Positions 47,896 to 58,630 of a stretch of DNA of 64,000 nt are shown in pieces. The notes beneath the pieces are model-generated. The model worked only from the letters and a program-made list of their open reading frames with translations, made no database searches and was not told where the DNA came from. Numbering within the stretch: position 1 is the first letter of the stretch; each line of letters begins with the position of its first letter. This stretch comes from Bacteroidales bacterium (GTDB lineage: Bacteria; Bacteroidota; Bacteroidia; Bacteroidales; UBA932). Both the position numbers and the translations under genes were made by a program. The stretch is from the NCBI GenBank assembly GCA_030695025.1, contig JAUYTX010000024.1:46342-110341 (forward strand), written 5' to 3'.

Positions 47896-49209
47896 TTATT
47901 GTCCTGCTGTAATTTCATCAAGTATCCGTGCAATCTGCCCGGTTAAATTTTTTCTTGAATATTTGTCAATATGAGCCCCTTTTATGTTCGGAGAGCCATC
48001 TTTATAAAGCTTGTACGCCTCGTCAATCCACTCCACAACACCTCTTTTATCCTCAAAATCAAACATTTTGCCCGCACCGCTCTCCTCAAGGGCAATATCC
48101 ATATCACCCCCCTTTGGACCAAAGCCAAGAATAGCTCTGCCGGCGGCGAGATACTCAAAAAATTTCCCGGTCATTATTCCCTTCGATTCGGGCTCACGGC
48201 CGCCCGAAAGCAACAAAATCCGGGCCCTTCTTTGCCACAAAATCACCTGATTATGCGGCATATAATCCATCAAAATCAAATTATCCCTAAGTCCGTTTTT
48301 ATAGATATCTTCCAGGATTGACTTGTCAATGTTTCCTATAAGTCTGAGTCTAAGGTCTCTTGCAAAGATCTTGCTCTTCTTTGCCCTCTCTCCCAACACC
48401 CTCCACAAAACAGACGGATTTTGAGTTTGAACAAAGAGGCCTGTATAGGTGAGGGTAAAATTAATTTCCGCTTCAGGCTCTCTCCCTTTAAAATCATCCT
48501 GATCAAATCCGTTTGTAACCACAAAAACCCTCTCCTGCCCCAACTCTTTAAGTTCGGAGGCAATAGTGTTTGTAACTGTAACAACAGCATTGGCACCTCT
48601 TACAACACTCCTCTCTAACTTCTCGTGAACACCCTTAACGTAAGGGGTGTGCCTCAAGTATTTAAAGTTGTATATTTTTGTCCAAGGATCTCTGAAATCG
48701 GCCAGCCACGGAATTCCGGTAGCAAGGGAAACCTTTTGGGCAATCAGGTGCATTGAGTGGGGAGGTCCGGTACTTATAATTGCATCAACCGGATTCTCCA
48801 GAAGGTGTTTTTTAAGAAATTTAACAGAGGGTAAAACCCACAAAACTTTAGGATCGGGGATGAAAACATTGCTTCTGATAAAGAGAGACAGCCTCTCCTT
48901 AAGCGAGACCCCAAAAGAGCCGGAGCCCGGACTGCTGATAAATCCAGGCTTGATTGCCCCCTTTTTCTTTCCTGTAAAGAGCCTGTAAAGGGAATATGGC
49001 TCAGTAATTTTCCTCTTTATAACCTCCACCCCTGCAGGTATTTCACTGCACAGCGACCTGTCCTCCGCCATAAACTCAGGGTTTTCGGGGGTATAGATCA
49101 CCGGTTCGTAACCAAACTCCCTGAGGTACTTGGTAAACTTAAGCCACCTCTGCACACCGGAACCTCCAAAGGGAGGCCAGTAATAGGTTATGATGAGTAC
49201 TCTCTTCAA
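47896..49209 (-). CDS. Family 4-type glycosyltransferase
   Basis: ITYYWPPFGGSGVQRWLKFTKYLREFGYEPVIYTPE and C-terminal GT-B region. Confidence 0.85.
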   Translation of the reverse strand: MKRVLIITYYWPPFGGSGVQRWLKFTKYLREFGYEPVIYTPENPEFMAEDRSLCSEIPAGVEVIKRKITEPYSLYRLFTGKKKGAIKPGFISSPGSGSFGVSLKERLSLFIRSNVFIPDPKVLWVLPSVKFLKKHLLENPVDAIISTGPPHSMHLIAQKVSLATGIPWLADFRDPWTKIYNFKYLRHTPYVKGVHEKLERSVVRGANAVVTVTNTIASELKELGQERVFVVTNGFDQDDFKGREPEAEINFTLTYTGLFVQTQNPSVLWRVLGERAKKSKIFARDLRLRLIGNIDKSILEDIYKNGLRDNLILMDYMPHNQVILWQRRARILLLSGGREPESKGIMTGKFFEYLAAGRAILGFGPKGGDMDIALEESGAGKMFDFEDKRGVVEWIDEAYKLYKDGSPNIKGAHIDKYSRKNLTGQIARILDEITAGQ

Positions 49210-49233
49210 TTTTGCAAAACAGAATTGAATATT

Positions 49234-50421
49234 CTATTTGATATAAATATCGTACAGCGCCCTTATAACATCACCCTGAATAACAGTAAACCCATCTTTG
49301 TAAACAGGGTCGCAACCATTTGTCATCATTACAAAGCCGAATTTTTTATTTGGCTCAAAGAACATCGCACTGTAAAGACCGTATGCCGAACCTGTGTGAC
49401 CAACCATCATTTCGCCCGGGATTAGGTTTCCCGCATGTCTTAAGGCAAGGCAGTAGCTGTTTAATTCACCGGTCTCAATAACAGGAGTCTGCATCAGTTT
49501 TGCACTCTCCTCAGAAATAACTCTCACACCATTTTCTCCCACACCGTAGTTCATGTGCATTATCATATAGCGAGCAAGATCGTAGGCAGAAGTTTTCATT
49601 CCTCCTGTAGGCGAGAAGAGAGGAGTGCTGTATCCCATAACATAGCCCGAATCAATATCTTTAGCTCTGCTAAGGTAGGCGGCAGGCTGAGCTTTAAACA
49701 CCCTCTCTGCCCCCTTGGTTGTGTCAACAGGCTCTTTGCTGTAAAGCGGAACATATCTCGCAACATCAAGTGAATCAACATTAAAGCTTGCTATTAGACC
49801 AAGCGGATTGATAATTGTCTCCTTTATCAGGTTATCAAAGCGAACACCGGAATACTTTTCGATAACTGCTCCAAGTGTGTTGAAACCAAGGTTGCAATAC
49901 TCATATTTTGAACCGGGCTCGTAGTCGTTATAACTCTTTGCATAGTCGGGATTCTTTTCAGGGTTAATGACATCAAGCCTAAAGTAACCACCTGCATCAT
50001 TCATGCTTGAGGTGTGCGAAAGCAAAAGCTTAACGGTTATGGGAACATCGGGATATTTTGGGTTTCTTACAGTAAAGCCCACAAGGTTGCTTACATCGTC
50101 ATCCAGTCCAAATAGCCCCTTCTCAACAAGAGTCATAAGAGCAGTAGTGGTGAAAGACTTTGAAATTGAGGCGATTCTAAAAATATCCTCCTTTACAAGC
50201 GGAGTCTGCTCTTCAAGGTTTTTGTACCCGAAAGAGTTGCTGTAAATAATCTTTCCGTCCTTAACAACGGCAACTGCAAGACCAATTGTGCCGGTGCTAT
50301 CCATAATTTTACCAATCTGCTCCTCTACCTGTCTCTCTTTTGACTGAAAACTGCAGGCTGTCACTATTGTAGCGACAGTAATAAATGCAGCAATGTTTCG
50401 GAAAATTTTCTGTTTTTTCAT
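49234..50421 (-). CDS. Serine hydrolase (class C beta-lactamase family) lipoprotein
   Basis: FRIASISKSFTTTALMTLVEKGLFGLDD (SxxK) and YEYCNLGFNTLG (YxN). Confidence 0.92.
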   Translation of the reverse strand: MKKQKIFRNIAAFITVATIVTACSFQSKERQVEEQIGKIMDSTGTIGLAVAVVKDGKIIYSNSFGYKNLEEQTPLVKEDIFRIASISKSFTTTALMTLVEKGLFGLDDDVSNLVGFTVRNPKYPDVPITVKLLLSHTSSMNDAGGYFRLDVINPEKNPDYAKSYNDYEPGSKYEYCNLGFNTLGAVIEKYSGVRFDNLIKETIINPLGLIASFNVDSLDVARYVPLYSKEPVDTTKGAERVFKAQPAAYLSRAKDIDSGYVMGYSTPLFSPTGGMKTSAYDLARYMIMHMNYGVGENGVRVISEESAKLMQTPVIETGELNSYCLALRHAGNLIPGEMMVGHTGSAYGLYSAMFFEPNKKFGFVMMTNGCDPVYKDGFTVIQGDVIRALYDIYIK

Positions 50422-50491
50422 ATTAGGTTAAATTTAGGGGACATTTTACAAAGATAGGGTTTTGAAACAAAATATATCTATTTTTGTAGGA

Positions 50492-53101
50492 ATGAACTCC
50501 GGTAAAAAAATAGCAGAGACCCCTTTAATGAAGCAGTATCTGGCCATAAAGGCCAAGTACCCTGATGCCGTTTTACTGTTTCGTGTGGGCGACTTTTACG
50601 AGACCTTTAGCGAGGATGCAATCATTGCCTCCAAAGTACTTGGTATTGTACTCACCAAAAGGGCCAACGGAGCCGCCTCTCACGTAGAACTGGCAGGCTT
50701 TCCCCACCACTCAATTGACAGCTATCTTCCCAAACTGGTAAGAGCCGGTTATAAAGTTGCCATCTGCGACCAGCTGGAGGATCCTAAACTCACCAAAACA
50801 ATTGTAAAAAGAGGCATAACCGAGTTGGTTACACCCGGAGTTGCGTACAACGATCAGCTTCTTTCAAACAACGAGAACAACTACCTCTGCGCAGTAAGCT
50901 TCCGGGGAGAGAGCGGAGGAGTTGCTTTTCTTGATATATCAACCGGCACCTTTCGTGTTGCTGCCGGCTCACTTGAATACATTGAGCTTCTGCTTGCAAG
51001 CCTGTCTCCAAAGGAGGTTCTTGTAGAGAGGTCGTTCCGAAAAGGGTTTGAGGAGAGGTTTGGCAAAGATTACTATATAACCACCATGGACGAATGGGCC
51101 TTTGTTCAGGAGGCCTCATACGAAAAGCTTAAGGAGCATTTTGGCACAACATCACTAAAGGGCTTTGGAGTTGAGGAGATGCCGTTGGCGGTTACGGCAG
51201 CCGGGGCGATTCTCTTCTATCTTGAACTGACCCGCCACGAAGGTCTTGGCCATTTATGCTCTATCTCCAGAATTGACGAGGGAGAGTACGTGTGGATAGA
51301 CAAATTCACATTCAGAAACCTGGAGGTGTTCGGGAGCTACCGGGAGGAGGCCGTATCGCTTTTCAAGACCATTGAGAGATGCGCAAACCCCATGGGTTCG
51401 AGAGCTCTCAGGAACTGGCTGGCAATGCCTTTGAAAGATATTAATCAACTGAACATAAGGCACAGTATTGTTGAAAAGCTATTCAATGACAACCATTTGA
51501 TGGATTCCCTAAGGGCATTACTGCATGAGACGGGAGATCTGGAAAGGGTTGTTTCAAAGGCAGCCGCCGGAAGAATTACTCCCCGCGAAATGACAATGCT
51601 CAGGCGGGGTCTACAGCAGATTAATCCAATCCGGGAGCTGTGCATCAATTCAGAATCTACACACCTCAAATTGTTTGCAGAGTCACTTGACAACTGTCCC
51701 AAACTGATGGAGAGACTCACTGCAGAGCTACTTCCCGACCCCGCCGGCCTTATCGGAAAAGGAGATGTAATTTCGCCGGGGGTAAATCAGGAGTTGGATT
51801 CGCTGCGGGACATAGCACGACACGGCAAGCAGATATTGGCATCCATTCAGGAGAGAGAGACTCAACGCACAGGAATTTCATCGTTAAAAATAAGCTACAA
51901 CAATGTGTTCGGCTACTATCTCGAAGTAAGAAACACACACAAAGATAAGGTCCCGCAGGATTGGATCAGAAAACAAACACTTGTGAGCGCCGAAAGGTAC
52001 ATAACCCAGGAACTCAAAGAGTACGAAGAGAAGATCCTGGGCGCAGAGGAGAAGATACTCGTTCTGGAACAGACTCTTTTCAACAACTTAATTGCAGCCA
52101 TACAGCAAAACATTCCTGCCATACAGCAAAATGCGGCCATACTTGCCCGACTGGACTGCCTTGCAGGCTTTGCTCTTGTATCAAAGGAGAACAACTATTG
52201 CCGCCCACAGTTAAATACCGGCACTGCCATTGACATCAAAAACGGAAGGCACCCGGTAATCGAAAAACTTATGCCTCCGGGAGAGGAGTATGTGGCAAAC
52301 GATATATACCTCGACAACGATAACCAACAGATTATAATACTCACCGGACCAAACATGGCCGGAAAAAGCGCCCTTCTAAGACAAACAGCCCTCATCGTAC
52401 TTATGGCGCAGGCAGGGTGTTTCGTTCCGGCAGAGAGTGCTTCAATGGGTATTGTTGATAAGATTTTTACCCGTGTAGGGGCATCTGACAACATTAGCCG
52501 CGGAGAGAGTACCTTCATGACAGAGATGCTCGAAACATCTACAATTTTGCACAATCTCTCAACAAGATCACTAATTTTGCTCGACGAAATTGGCAGAGGA
52601 ACAAGCACATACGACGGAATGTCAATAGCCTGGGCAATTGTAGAGTATATACACGAACACCCTGAATATAAGGCAAAAACCCTCTTTGCGACCCACTATC
52701 ACGAGCTGAACGACCTGGAAGGGAAGTTTCCGAGAGTAAAAAATTGGCACATTTCTGTAAAAGAGGTCGGTAAAAACATTATATTTCTGCGAAAATTGTG
52801 CAGAGGAGGGGTTGAGCACAGTTTTGGAATTCATGTGGCCAGGATGGCAGGTATGCCGCAGGAGGTAGTCAACAGAGCCGGCAGAATTTTAAAGCAGCTG
52901 GAGAGCTCGGGAGCAACCGAGGGCAAAAAGGGTAAAAGGGCAACAATAAATGAGGAGGCAGTTCAACTCTCTTTCTTTAAACTTGACGACCCTCTTTTAA
53001 TAGATTTAAGAGACGAATTGCGAGATATGGATATTAACACACTCTCACCGCTTGACGCATTTGATAAATTAAGAAACTTAAAAAAGAGATTGGGTCTTTA
53101 A
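50492..53101 (+). CDS. mutS: DNA mismatch repair protein MutS
   Basis: TPLMKQYLAIKAKYPDAVLLFRVGDFYETF, TGPNMAGKSALLRQTALIVLMAQ and LILLDEIGRGTSTYDGMSIAWA. Confidence 0.97.
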   Translation: MNSGKKIAETPLMKQYLAIKAKYPDAVLLFRVGDFYETFSEDAIIASKVLGIVLTKRANGAASHVELAGFPHHSIDSYLPKLVRAGYKVAICDQLEDPKLTKTIVKRGITELVTPGVAYNDQLLSNNENNYLCAVSFRGESGGVAFLDISTGTFRVAAGSLEYIELLLASLSPKEVLVERSFRKGFEERFGKDYYITTMDEWAFVQEASYEKLKEHFGTTSLKGFGVEEMPLAVTAAGAILFYLELTRHEGLGHLCSISRIDEGEYVWIDKFTFRNLEVFGSYREEAVSLFKTIERCANPMGSRALRNWLAMPLKDINQLNIRHSIVEKLFNDNHLMDSLRALLHETGDLERVVSKAAAGRITPREMTMLRRGLQQINPIRELCINSESTHLKLFAESLDNCPKLMERLTAELLPDPAGLIGKGDVISPGVNQELDSLRDIARHGKQILASIQERETQRTGISSLKISYNNVFGYYLEVRNTHKDKVPQDWIRKQTLVSAERYITQELKEYEEKILGAEEKILVLEQTLFNNLIAAIQQNIPAIQQNAAILARLDCLAGFALVSKENNYCRPQLNTGTAIDIKNGRHPVIEKLMPPGEEYVANDIYLDNDNQQIIILTGPNMAGKSALLRQTALIVLMAQAGCFVPAESASMGIVDKIFTRVGASDNISRGESTFMTEMLETSTILHNLSTRSLILLDEIGRGTSTYDGMSIAWAIVEYIHEHPEYKAKTLFATHYHELNDLEGKFPRVKNWHISVKEVGKNIIFLRKLCRGGVEHSFGIHVARMAGMPQEVVNRAGRILKQLESSGATEGKKGKRATINEEAVQLSFFKLDDPLLIDLRDELRDMDINTLSPLDAFDKLRNLKKRLGL

Positions 53102-53110
53102 GGAGGATAT

Positions 53111-54382
53111 ATGGTAAGTTATTACAGAAGAATCCAAATGATTTTCAAACTGATGATGGAGAGCATCAAATTTGCTTTCGGATCATTAAAAGGAGACAAG
53201 TTCAGAACCTTTTTATCGCTGTTTGGTGTAACCATAGGTATTTTCTCCATTGTTACCGTTTTTACCGCCATTGACGCGCTGCAGAGCAACGTCGAGAGAG
53301 GGCTCAACAGCTTTGGCACTACAACCGTTTACGTGCAGGAGTTCCCCTTTGCGCCCGAAGAGGGTGAGGAGTACAAATGGTGGGAGTTTCGCACAAGGCC
53401 CACACCAAAATACGAAGAGTACCTATTTTTGAAATCAAACTCCAAAACCCTCGAATCTGTTGCTTTTGTAACCTTTACAAACCTCTCCGTAAAATACCGC
53501 AGAAATACCTTTACCGGAGGTTTTGTAACAGCCCCTACCTTCGAATGGGATAAGGTTGCAAATGTGGAGATAGATAACGGACGATACTTTTCAATGTCAG
53601 AGACACAGTCCTCTGTTCCTGTGGCAATTATTGGATACGAAGTTGCAGAGACACTCTTTAAGGGAGAAGATCCCATTAACAAAATCATAAAACTGGGTAA
53701 CAGCAACACAAGGGTAATTGGTGTTATGAGAAAGGCAGGCGAAAGCATTGTCAACATATTCGATACCGACAACTCTGTATTGGTTCCATACAGTTATGCC
53801 GGCACTCTCTTCAATGTAAAACGCTCCTCTGCAATGATCTGCCTTAAACCTCAGGATAATGTATCCCGAGACGAATTTATTCAAGAGATGAGGCAGTTGA
53901 TGAGGGCAGTAAGAAGGCTCAAGCCAAAGCAAAAAGATAATTTCGCCCTTAACGAAATGACATTCCTTCTAAACTCAACAAAAGAAATTTTTGGAGGAAT
54001 AAACCTCGCCGGATGGATAATCGGAGGATTCTCAATACTGATTGGAGGTTTCGGAATTGCAAACATTATGTTTGTGTCGGTAAAAGAGCGCACAAACCTC
54101 ATTGGTATCCAGAAAGCACTCGGAGCAAAAAAATATACAATCCTTACACAGTTTCTGGCCGAAGCCGCTGCTCTGGCACTAGCCGGAGGTGCGGTAGGAA
54201 TATTGTTCGTCTCACTTCTTGTGCTGGCAGTTGGAAGTAATGAATCCTTCCCTATGCAGCTTAGTGCATACAACATTATCAGAGGACTGATGATCTCCTC
54301 TGTTATTGGAATTGTTTCGGGATTTCTTCCTGCATATACAGCAGCAAATCTCAACCCTGTAGATGCGATAAACTCTAAGTAG
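53111..54382 (+). CDS. MacB/FtsX-like ABC transporter permease
   Basis: FRTFLSLFGVTIGIFSIVTVFTAIDALQ, FGIANIMFVSVKERTNLIGIQKALGAKK and GIVSGFLPAYTAANLNPVDAI. Confidence 0.92.
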   Translation: MVSYYRRIQMIFKLMMESIKFAFGSLKGDKFRTFLSLFGVTIGIFSIVTVFTAIDALQSNVERGLNSFGTTTVYVQEFPFAPEEGEEYKWWEFRTRPTPKYEEYLFLKSNSKTLESVAFVTFTNLSVKYRRNTFTGGFVTAPTFEWDKVANVEIDNGRYFSMSETQSSVPVAIIGYEVAETLFKGEDPINKIIKLGNSNTRVIGVMRKAGESIVNIFDTDNSVLVPYSYAGTLFNVKRSSAMICLKPQDNVSRDEFIQEMRQLMRAVRRLKPKQKDNFALNEMTFLLNSTKEIFGGINLAGWIIGGFSILIGGFGIANIMFVSVKERTNLIGIQKALGAKKYTILTQFLAEAAALALAGGAVGILFVSLLVLAVGSNESFPMQLSAYNIIRGLMISSVIGIVSGFLPAYTAANLNPVDAINSK

Positions 54383-54395
54383 TGTGAGTCTTCTT

Positions 54396-55199
54396 TCAGG
54401 TAGTTTGGGCCTCTTTGAGTGAGTTAACAATTAACGTAAGCTCAACAAACTCCTCAACAGAGAGCTGCTCAGGCCTTTTAGCAAAGAGATAACTCTCAGG
54501 TAATACTAAACCACCGATAAGCGGCTTGAGAGAGTTTCTTATGGTCTTGCGCCTTTGGTTGAAAGAGGTCTTTATTACAGCCTTGAAAAGAGCCTCATCA
54601 CACCCCAAAGACTCTCTTGAATTTCTCTTCAGTCTGATAACTGCCGATTTTACCTTAGGTGGCGGAATAAACTCATTCTCATCAACAGTAAAAAGATACT
54701 CAATTGAATACCATGCCTGTAGCAAAACAGATAGTATGCCGTAAGCCTTTTTGCCCGGAGGAGATGCCAATCTTTCGGCCACCTCTTTCTGCACCATTCC
54801 CACAACCTGCGGAACCCTCCCTTTATAGTCAAGAACCTTGAAGAATATTTGAGAAGATATATTGTATGGGAAATTCCCTATCACGATAAACTCCTCCTTA
54901 AAGATATCTTCAAGCTTCATCCTTAGAAAGTCAGCCTCATAAAGAGAACTCTCCAGAGCCGGGTAGTGAACTTTAAGATATTCAACCGACTCAGAATCAA
55001 TCTCTACCAGTTTTAGATTAATGACCGGTTCGTTGGCAAGAAATTGAGTAAGAACGCCGGTTCCGGGGCCAACCTCAATTACATCAATCTTGTCATTTTG
55101 ATTATAATCCGAAAGTACCAGCGAATCCACAATGCGCTTCGCAATTTTGGGGTCTTTTAGAAAATGTTGACCCAACGACTTTTTTGCCCTTACATACAT
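54396..55199 (-). CDS. rsmA: 16S rRNA (adenine1518/1519-N6) dimethyltransferase
   Basis: KKSLGQHFLKDPKIAKRIV, VIEVGPGTGVLT and VIGNFPYNISSQIFFKVL. Confidence 0.96.
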   Translation of the reverse strand: MYVRAKKSLGQHFLKDPKIAKRIVDSLVLSDYNQNDKIDVIEVGPGTGVLTQFLANEPVINLKLVEIDSESVEYLKVHYPALESSLYEADFLRMKLEDIFKEEFIVIGNFPYNISSQIFFKVLDYKGRVPQVVGMVQKEVAERLASPPGKKAYGILSVLLQAWYSIEYLFTVDENEFIPPPKVKSAVIRLKRNSRESLGCDEALFKAVIKTSFNQRRKTIRNSLKPLIGGLVLPESYLFAKRPEQLSVEEFVELTLIVNSLKEAQTT

Positions 55200-56269
55200 T
55201 GTGCAAAGGTATAAAAATAAATCAGCAGCCTCACCGGAAGATGGTCACTTATTCCTCCGTTATATCGAGGCCCGATATATGTCCTCTTAGGCTTAAATCC
55301 CGTAAAAGCCTTGTCTCTCTCAAGTAAATAGGATGCATTAAAAATTGAAAAATTAGAAGGCTCGGTATAGACCGGTTCATCTTTGTTAAGTAAATTTTCC
55401 GAAACAAGAATCTGATCTATAAGTTCCCAAACACCTCTATACTTGATTGTACCCTGTTTATCTGAATGAAAACGGCCGGCAAGATTGACCAGTCTGCTCA
55501 ACAATTTCATGGGTTCAGAATCGGGAGTATCGTTAAAATCCCCAGCCACAATAATATTTGCCATGCTGTTAACATCAAGAATAGAGTCGCATACTCTTTT
55601 CAACGCATAAGCTGCAGCCTCCCTGGCCGGCCGAGACAATTTCTCTCCCCCGAATTTTGATGGCCAGTGATTTATGAAAATATGCAGCGTGTCAAGGTTA
55701 TCAACCACCCCCCTGGCATAAAGAATATCTCGTGTTGTTCTTGCAGTATCAGGTAAAACCACCCTGATAAAATCGGTTGAGAGCACCCTGAACAGATCCC
55801 TCCTGTAAAGCAAAGCAACATCAATTCCCCTGCTGTCCGGCGAATCTTTGTGTATAATCCAGTACCTGCCAAAACTCAAAGGAGAGTCGTAGATGAGAGA
55901 GTTTAACACATATCTGTTCTCAATCTCTGCCACACCAACAAACAGAGGAAAACTTCCCTCTCCCATGTCCATAATTGTCTTGGCAATTGCATCTCTCTTG
56001 GCAACAAACCTCCTTCTCCCCCACCTCATCTTTCCAAATGCAGAAAACTCCTGTAAAGCACCTCCTATTTCTGATTGATGACTCTCTTTTTCTGGTTGAG
56101 CACTCACTATGTCCGATTTTGTATCAAAAAAGTTTTCAAGATTCCAGAAGACAAAATAACTGCCCCGAAACCCTCCATAACCGGCTGAACTATCTCTTTG
56201 CTGCCCGGATAGTACGGTAAACAAAAGAGTAATTGCTGCTGTTGTCAATAAAAATCGTTTCGTTTTCAC
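55190..56269 (-). CDS. Secreted endonuclease/exonuclease/phosphatase family protein
   Basis: VFWNLENFFDTK, VGVAEIENRYVL, FINHWPSKFGG, VAGDFNDTPDS and GISDHLPV. Confidence 0.9.
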   Translation of the reverse strand: MKTKRFLLTTAAITLLFTVLSGQQRDSSAGYGGFRGSYFVFWNLENFFDTKSDIVSAQPEKESHQSEIGGALQEFSAFGKMRWGRRRFVAKRDAIAKTIMDMGEGSFPLFVGVAEIENRYVLNSLIYDSPLSFGRYWIIHKDSPDSRGIDVALLYRRDLFRVLSTDFIRVVLPDTARTTRDILYARGVVDNLDTLHIFINHWPSKFGGEKLSRPAREAAAYALKRVCDSILDVNSMANIIVAGDFNDTPDSEPMKLLSRLVNLAGRFHSDKQGTIKYRGVWELIDQILVSENLLNKDEPVYTEPSNFSIFNASYLLERDKAFTGFKPKRTYIGPRYNGGISDHLPVRLLIYFYTFAQCM

Positions 56270-56467
56270 ATTAAAGAGAGTTTAAGTTTCGGAGAAAAAA
56301 CGCCGGAGAGAATTGTTGTTTCTAACAGGGTAAAAATAATATTCAACCAGAAAATAAAGGTATATCCATCATCACAATTATCTGATATTAAGCACACTTT
56401 ATACGATTTTAGAATTATCTCCCTTTTTTTGTTAATTTCGCACCCTCAAATAATAATTTTATACAAA

Positions 56468-57571
56468 ATGGCACTTCAATGCGGAATAGTAGGGCTCCCA
56501 AATGTTGGTAAATCGACCCTTTTTAATTGTATCAGCTCAGGTAAAGCCCAATCTGCAAACTTCCCCTTTTGCACCATCGAACCAAACATAGGATCTACAA
56601 TTGTCCCTGACGAAAGACTTCAGGTACTGGAAAAACTTGTAAAACCCCAAAGGGTTGTTCCTGCGACAGTAGAGATTGTAGACATTGCCGGGCTCGTTAA
56701 GGGTGCCAGCAAAGGAGAGGGTCTGGGAAATCAGTTTCTTGGAAACATCCGTGAGACCGACGCCATTTTACATGTACTCCGTTGCTTTGATGACCCAAAT
56801 ATTGTGCATGTTGACGGATCTGTTAATCCGGTAAGGGACAAAGAGATTATTGATACCGAACTGCAGATTAAAGATCTTGACACTGTTGAGAGCCGCATTT
56901 CCAAAGTGCACAAACAGGCACAAACAGGTGGTGACAAAAACGCAAAGAGGATGTACGAAATTCTGGTTAAGATTAAGGATGCTCTTGTTCAGGGAAAATC
57001 TGCAAGAACCGTAATTTTTGACAATGCCGAAGATGCAAAAATGGCAAAGGAGCTCTTCCTTCTCACGAATAAACCTGTTATGTATGTCTGCAATGTAGAT
57101 GAGGCATCTGCAAAGAGTGGCAATAAATACGTAGAGATGGTTAAGGAGGCAATTAAGGATGAAGATGCTCAGTTGCTGGTAGTGGCAGCTAAAATTGAGT
57201 CAGAAATTGCAGAACTCGAAAGCTTTGAAGAGAGGGAGATGTTTCTCTCAGAACTTGGACTTGATTCATCCGGAGTTTCTCGACTTATCCGCTCAGCTTA
57301 TGCCCTTTTGAACCTGGAAACCTACTTTACAGCAGGGGTACAGGAGGTTCGCGCCTGGACATTTGTAAAAGGAATTAAAGCCCCTCAGTCTGCAGGAATC
57401 ATCCATACAGATTTTGAAAAGGGTTTTATCCGTGCTGAAGTTATCAAATACGATGACTACGTTAAGTATGGCAGCGAAGCCGCCTGTAAAGAGGCCGGTA
57501 AAATGGCCGTAGAGGGCAAAGAGTACGTTGTTCAGGATGGCGACATCATGCACTTCCGCTTTAATGTCTGA
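56468..57571 (+). CDS. ychF: YchF-type redox-regulated ATPase/GTPase
   Basis: CGIVGLPNVGKSTLFNCIS, VDIAGLVKGASKGEGLGNQFLGNIRETDAILHVLRCF and C-terminal TGS-like region. Confidence 0.96.
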   Translation: MALQCGIVGLPNVGKSTLFNCISSGKAQSANFPFCTIEPNIGSTIVPDERLQVLEKLVKPQRVVPATVEIVDIAGLVKGASKGEGLGNQFLGNIRETDAILHVLRCFDDPNIVHVDGSVNPVRDKEIIDTELQIKDLDTVESRISKVHKQAQTGGDKNAKRMYEILVKIKDALVQGKSARTVIFDNAEDAKMAKELFLLTNKPVMYVCNVDEASAKSGNKYVEMVKEAIKDEDAQLLVVAAKIESEIAELESFEEREMFLSELGLDSSGVSRLIRSAYALLNLETYFTAGVQEVRAWTFVKGIKAPQSAGIIHTDFEKGFIRAEVIKYDDYVKYGSEAACKEAGKMAVEGKEYVVQDGDIMHFRFNV

Positions 57572-57606
57572 TCATACAACGCTTTAGATTAAAAAATAAG
57601 AAATAT

Positions 57607-57634
57607 TCAGGTCGTTTTCCGGCCTGATTTTTTT
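57607..57634 (+). terminator. Rho-independent terminator after ychF
   Basis: tcaggtcg-ttttc-cggcctga followed by ttttttta. Confidence 0.75.
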
Positions 57635-57981
57635 ATGCTCAAACTTTCGTAACTACTAATAATTACTAGTGGTTTTAGCGATTTGCAGGAGTGTAATTAT
57701 TCAGCATATCAGCATTTTGTGAACTTAAAGTGAGCAAATATGTCAGAAATTTTTATTATTTTTGGTATAATATCTATCAGTAAGCACATTGAGCAGGTTT
57801 TCTATTTACAAAATTTGATTCTATTGCGAATATTACAAGAAAATGCATAAATTAAATATTCATATAGTGAGGAAGTTAATGCTTCTAATTGTTTCATTAA
57901 CCCTTTCAATAACATTATCAATTGCTCTTCTAATTCTCATAGCAACTCCACTTGCATCATTTGCCCAGGATGTAAATGGGA

Positions 57982-58505
57982 TGAAACTGGCCGAGGATAA
58001 GCATTATTAAAGCGTTCCGTATAGGTTTATTGGAAAGAAAGTGACGATGCTATACCCTCAAAATGAAGTGGAGATTTATTATCGTTATGAAAGAATAGCT
58101 CTACATCAATGAAACCGACAGCTCTACGGAAACACAACGGAGTATTGAGTTTTTCTGCACGTGCAGGTAAAGAGAGGCTCAACAACGCCTGCAGGCGCGC
58201 AATTCAATATGGAGACTTCGGATACCAGACAATAAAAACAATCCTTGAAAAGGGACTAGATTTTAACAATGAAGTTCTATGGCATGGCTAAGGCAGATGG
58301 TCCTAGTAACGTGAGATCCCAAAGATAGAAAGGCAGGACCTCTTAGAAAAAACAGAAAAATATATTTGATGAAGATCTTGAAAACGAGTAAAAATTTATA
58401 AGTTTGTATAAAAGCAAATTAGCCCTGGAAATTGTTGTTTTTATGAGAGATCCCGGAGAGTGGTCAATTTAAAACAGCAGGGGTGGTCAATTTAGCCAGC
58501 ATATG
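57982..58505 (+). pseudogene. Decayed IS21-family istA transposase 3' relic plus terminal repeat remnant
   Basis: Broken frames read MKLAEDKHY*SVPYRFIGKKVTMLYPQNEVEIYYRYERIALHQ*, then GVLSFSARAGKERLNNACRRAIQYGDFGYQTIKTILEKGLDF, then gtggtcaatttaaaacagcaggggtggtcaatttagcc. Confidence 0.7.
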
Positions 58506-58630
58506 CAGATAATCTCAAAAAATCATTGGAAAGGGACTGTGAAACCTTTCCTGATAAAGAATTAAAATTTTTCAAACTGGTCTTTGATTTAATTTTAGAA
58601 ATTAAAGCACAATAATGCTTTAACTAACAA

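Noticed and set aside
52195-52608. Minus-strand ORF antisense to mutS (also others at 51445, 51916, 53329, 53881)
   Set aside because: Shadow ORFs opposite strongly conserved coding sequence
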